The position numbers were made by a program, and so were the translations under genes. A stretch of 64,000 bases of DNA from CAWCLK01 sp963796225 (GTDB lineage: Bacteria; Actinomycetota; Nitriliruptoria; Nitriliruptorales; Nitriliruptoraceae). This document shows, in pieces, positions 63,393-64,000 of this stretch; within the stretch, counting starts at the first letter, position 1; each line of letters opens with the position of its first letter. The notes beneath the pieces were generated by a model that was not told the DNA's origin, did not search any database, and saw only the letters and a list, made by a program, of their open reading frames with translations. The stretch is from contig CAWCLK010000008.1 in assembly GCA_963796225.1 (NCBI GenBank), forward strand, positions 124,001 to 188,000, given 5' to 3'.

Positions 63393-64000
63393 ATGGGGCC
63401 ACGCACGATCGACGACGCCATCACGACGATGGACCGGCTCATCGAGCGCGCCGTCGCCACCGGCGACGCCCGTGGGTGGTTCGCGATCGTCTACCGCGCC
63501 GTCACCGCCCGGGTCCGCGACGGCATCGCCACCGGCGCGTACGACGACGGCGAGCGCATGGAGCGGTTCGACGTGTGCTTCGCCCGGTACTGGCTCGACG
63601 CCCATGCCGCGTGGGACCGGGGCGAGCGCGTCCCGGCATCGTGGGCCTGCTCCTTCGAGGCCGCCACGCGACCCGGGCTGATCCTCCAGCACCTCCTGCT
63701 GGGGATGAACGCCCACATCAACCTCGACCTCGGCGTGGCGGCCGCCTCCACCTGCCCCGGTCCCGCCGTCGTCGACCTGCGCGACGACTTCGAGCGCATC
63801 AACGACGTGCTGGCGGAGCTCGTGGACCAGATGCAGGCCGCGATCGCGGACGTCTCCCCCATGACGCGCGTCGTCGACGCGGTCGGGTTGCGCTTCGACG
63901 AGGCGCTGGTCAGCTTCTCGCTCGAGCACGCACGGGGCCGCTCGTGGGCCTTCGCGGAGCAGCTGGCGGCCGCCGACACGCATCCGGACCTGGTGGCCGC
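63393..64000 (+). CDS. DUF5995-like protein, C-terminus cut by window edge
   Basis: The first 202 codons are present. Helical throughout: IDDAITTMDRLIERAVATGDARGWFAIVYRAVTARVRDGI, ERFDVCFARYWLDAHAAWDRG, and PGLILQHLLLGMNAHINLDLGVAAA, which is the segment I associate with the DUF5995 family. No signal peptide. Function unknown. ATG at 63393 has no strong ribosome site. Confidence 0.65.
   Translation, partial: MGPRTIDDAITTMDRLIERAVATGDARGWFAIVYRAVTARVRDGIATGAYDDGERMERFDVCFARYWLDAHAAWDRGERVPASWACSFEAATRPGLILQHLLLGMNAHINLDLGVAAASTCPGPAVVDLRDDFERINDVLAELVDQMQAAIADVSPMTRVVDAVGLRFDEALVSFSLEHARGRSWAFAEQLAAADTHPDLVA

Overview
The window is about 72-75% GC by eye, with GTG/ATG starts, dense packing and genes on both strands. 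The gene set is actinobacterial: two proteins with triple cell-wall-binding-2 (CWB2) repeats, an actinobacterial-type ferrochelatase with C-terminal cysteines, an Lhr helicase, Fpg/Nei and AlkA-type glycosylases, and two RpoD-like sigma factors. The CWB2 proteins together with this core point to a deep actinobacterial lineage such as Nitriliruptoria (Nitriliruptor/Euzebya/Egibacter relatives). That placement is inference; there is no rRNA gene to confirm it. I see no tRNA, rRNA, CRISPR array, prophage, transposase or integrase. This is chromosomal housekeeping DNA with a few unusual genes.

Layout. 1-8.7 kb: truncated esterase lipoprotein, LLM flavin oxidoreductase, SURF1, Lhr helicase, rhodanese, a 58-residue histone-fold protein and Nei glycosylase. 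8.7-13.4 kb: a giant extracellular BNR/Asp-box plus CWB2 protein (minus). 13.5-18.7 kb: MarR regulator, citrate synthase, a crotonase, adenosine deaminase and an amidohydrolase. 18.7-23 kb: two divergent ABC-F ATPases around an HTH gene. 23-27.3 kb: lytic transglycosylase and an LPXTG-type penicillin-acylase-family protein. 27.4-31.5 kb: Fur-family regulator, Lgt, and a zinc/manganese ABC transporter transcribed divergently from one operator region. 31.5-37.2 kb: DMT transporter, SDR/hydrolase operon, 5'-3' exonuclease and a membrane-anchored caspase-like protein. 37.3-42.3 kb: 1-Cys peroxiredoxin, an HEAGH membrane protein overlapping an AlkA glycosylase, a REP-like repeat cluster, RlmA and a YumC-type ferredoxin-NADP reductase. 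42.4-53 kb (all minus): AAA+/VWA pair; sigma factor-DacB-geranylgeranyl-reductase-like operon; Na+/H+ antiporter with USP domain; second sigma factor. 53.4-64 kb: VOC protein, alkyltransferase-like protein, Lrp ligand-binding domain, PgpH (c-di-AMP phosphodiesterase family), pantothenate kinase, a second CWB2 protein, a stalked cupredoxin, PIG-L deacetylase, ferrochelatase and a truncated DUF5995-like gene.

Two window-wide signals stand out. First, a -10 box of form TA(C/G)(C/G)(C/G)T recurs upstream of most transcription units. In nine cases it lies only 6-9 nt before the start codon, which predicts leaderless mRNAs. Second, about 21 single-base indels, mostly in G/C runs, break nine genes including citrate synthase. 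In each, reading resumes in another frame with intact family sequence, so base-calling error is likelier than decay. I annotate these as single disrupted CDSs.

The most interesting single items are the stand-alone bacterial histone-fold gene, the REP-like palindrome cluster, the penicillin-acylase homologue lacking a recognisable N-terminal nucleophile, the caspase-like protein with an EF-hand loop, and the two region-1.1-bearing sigma factors flanking an antiporter.
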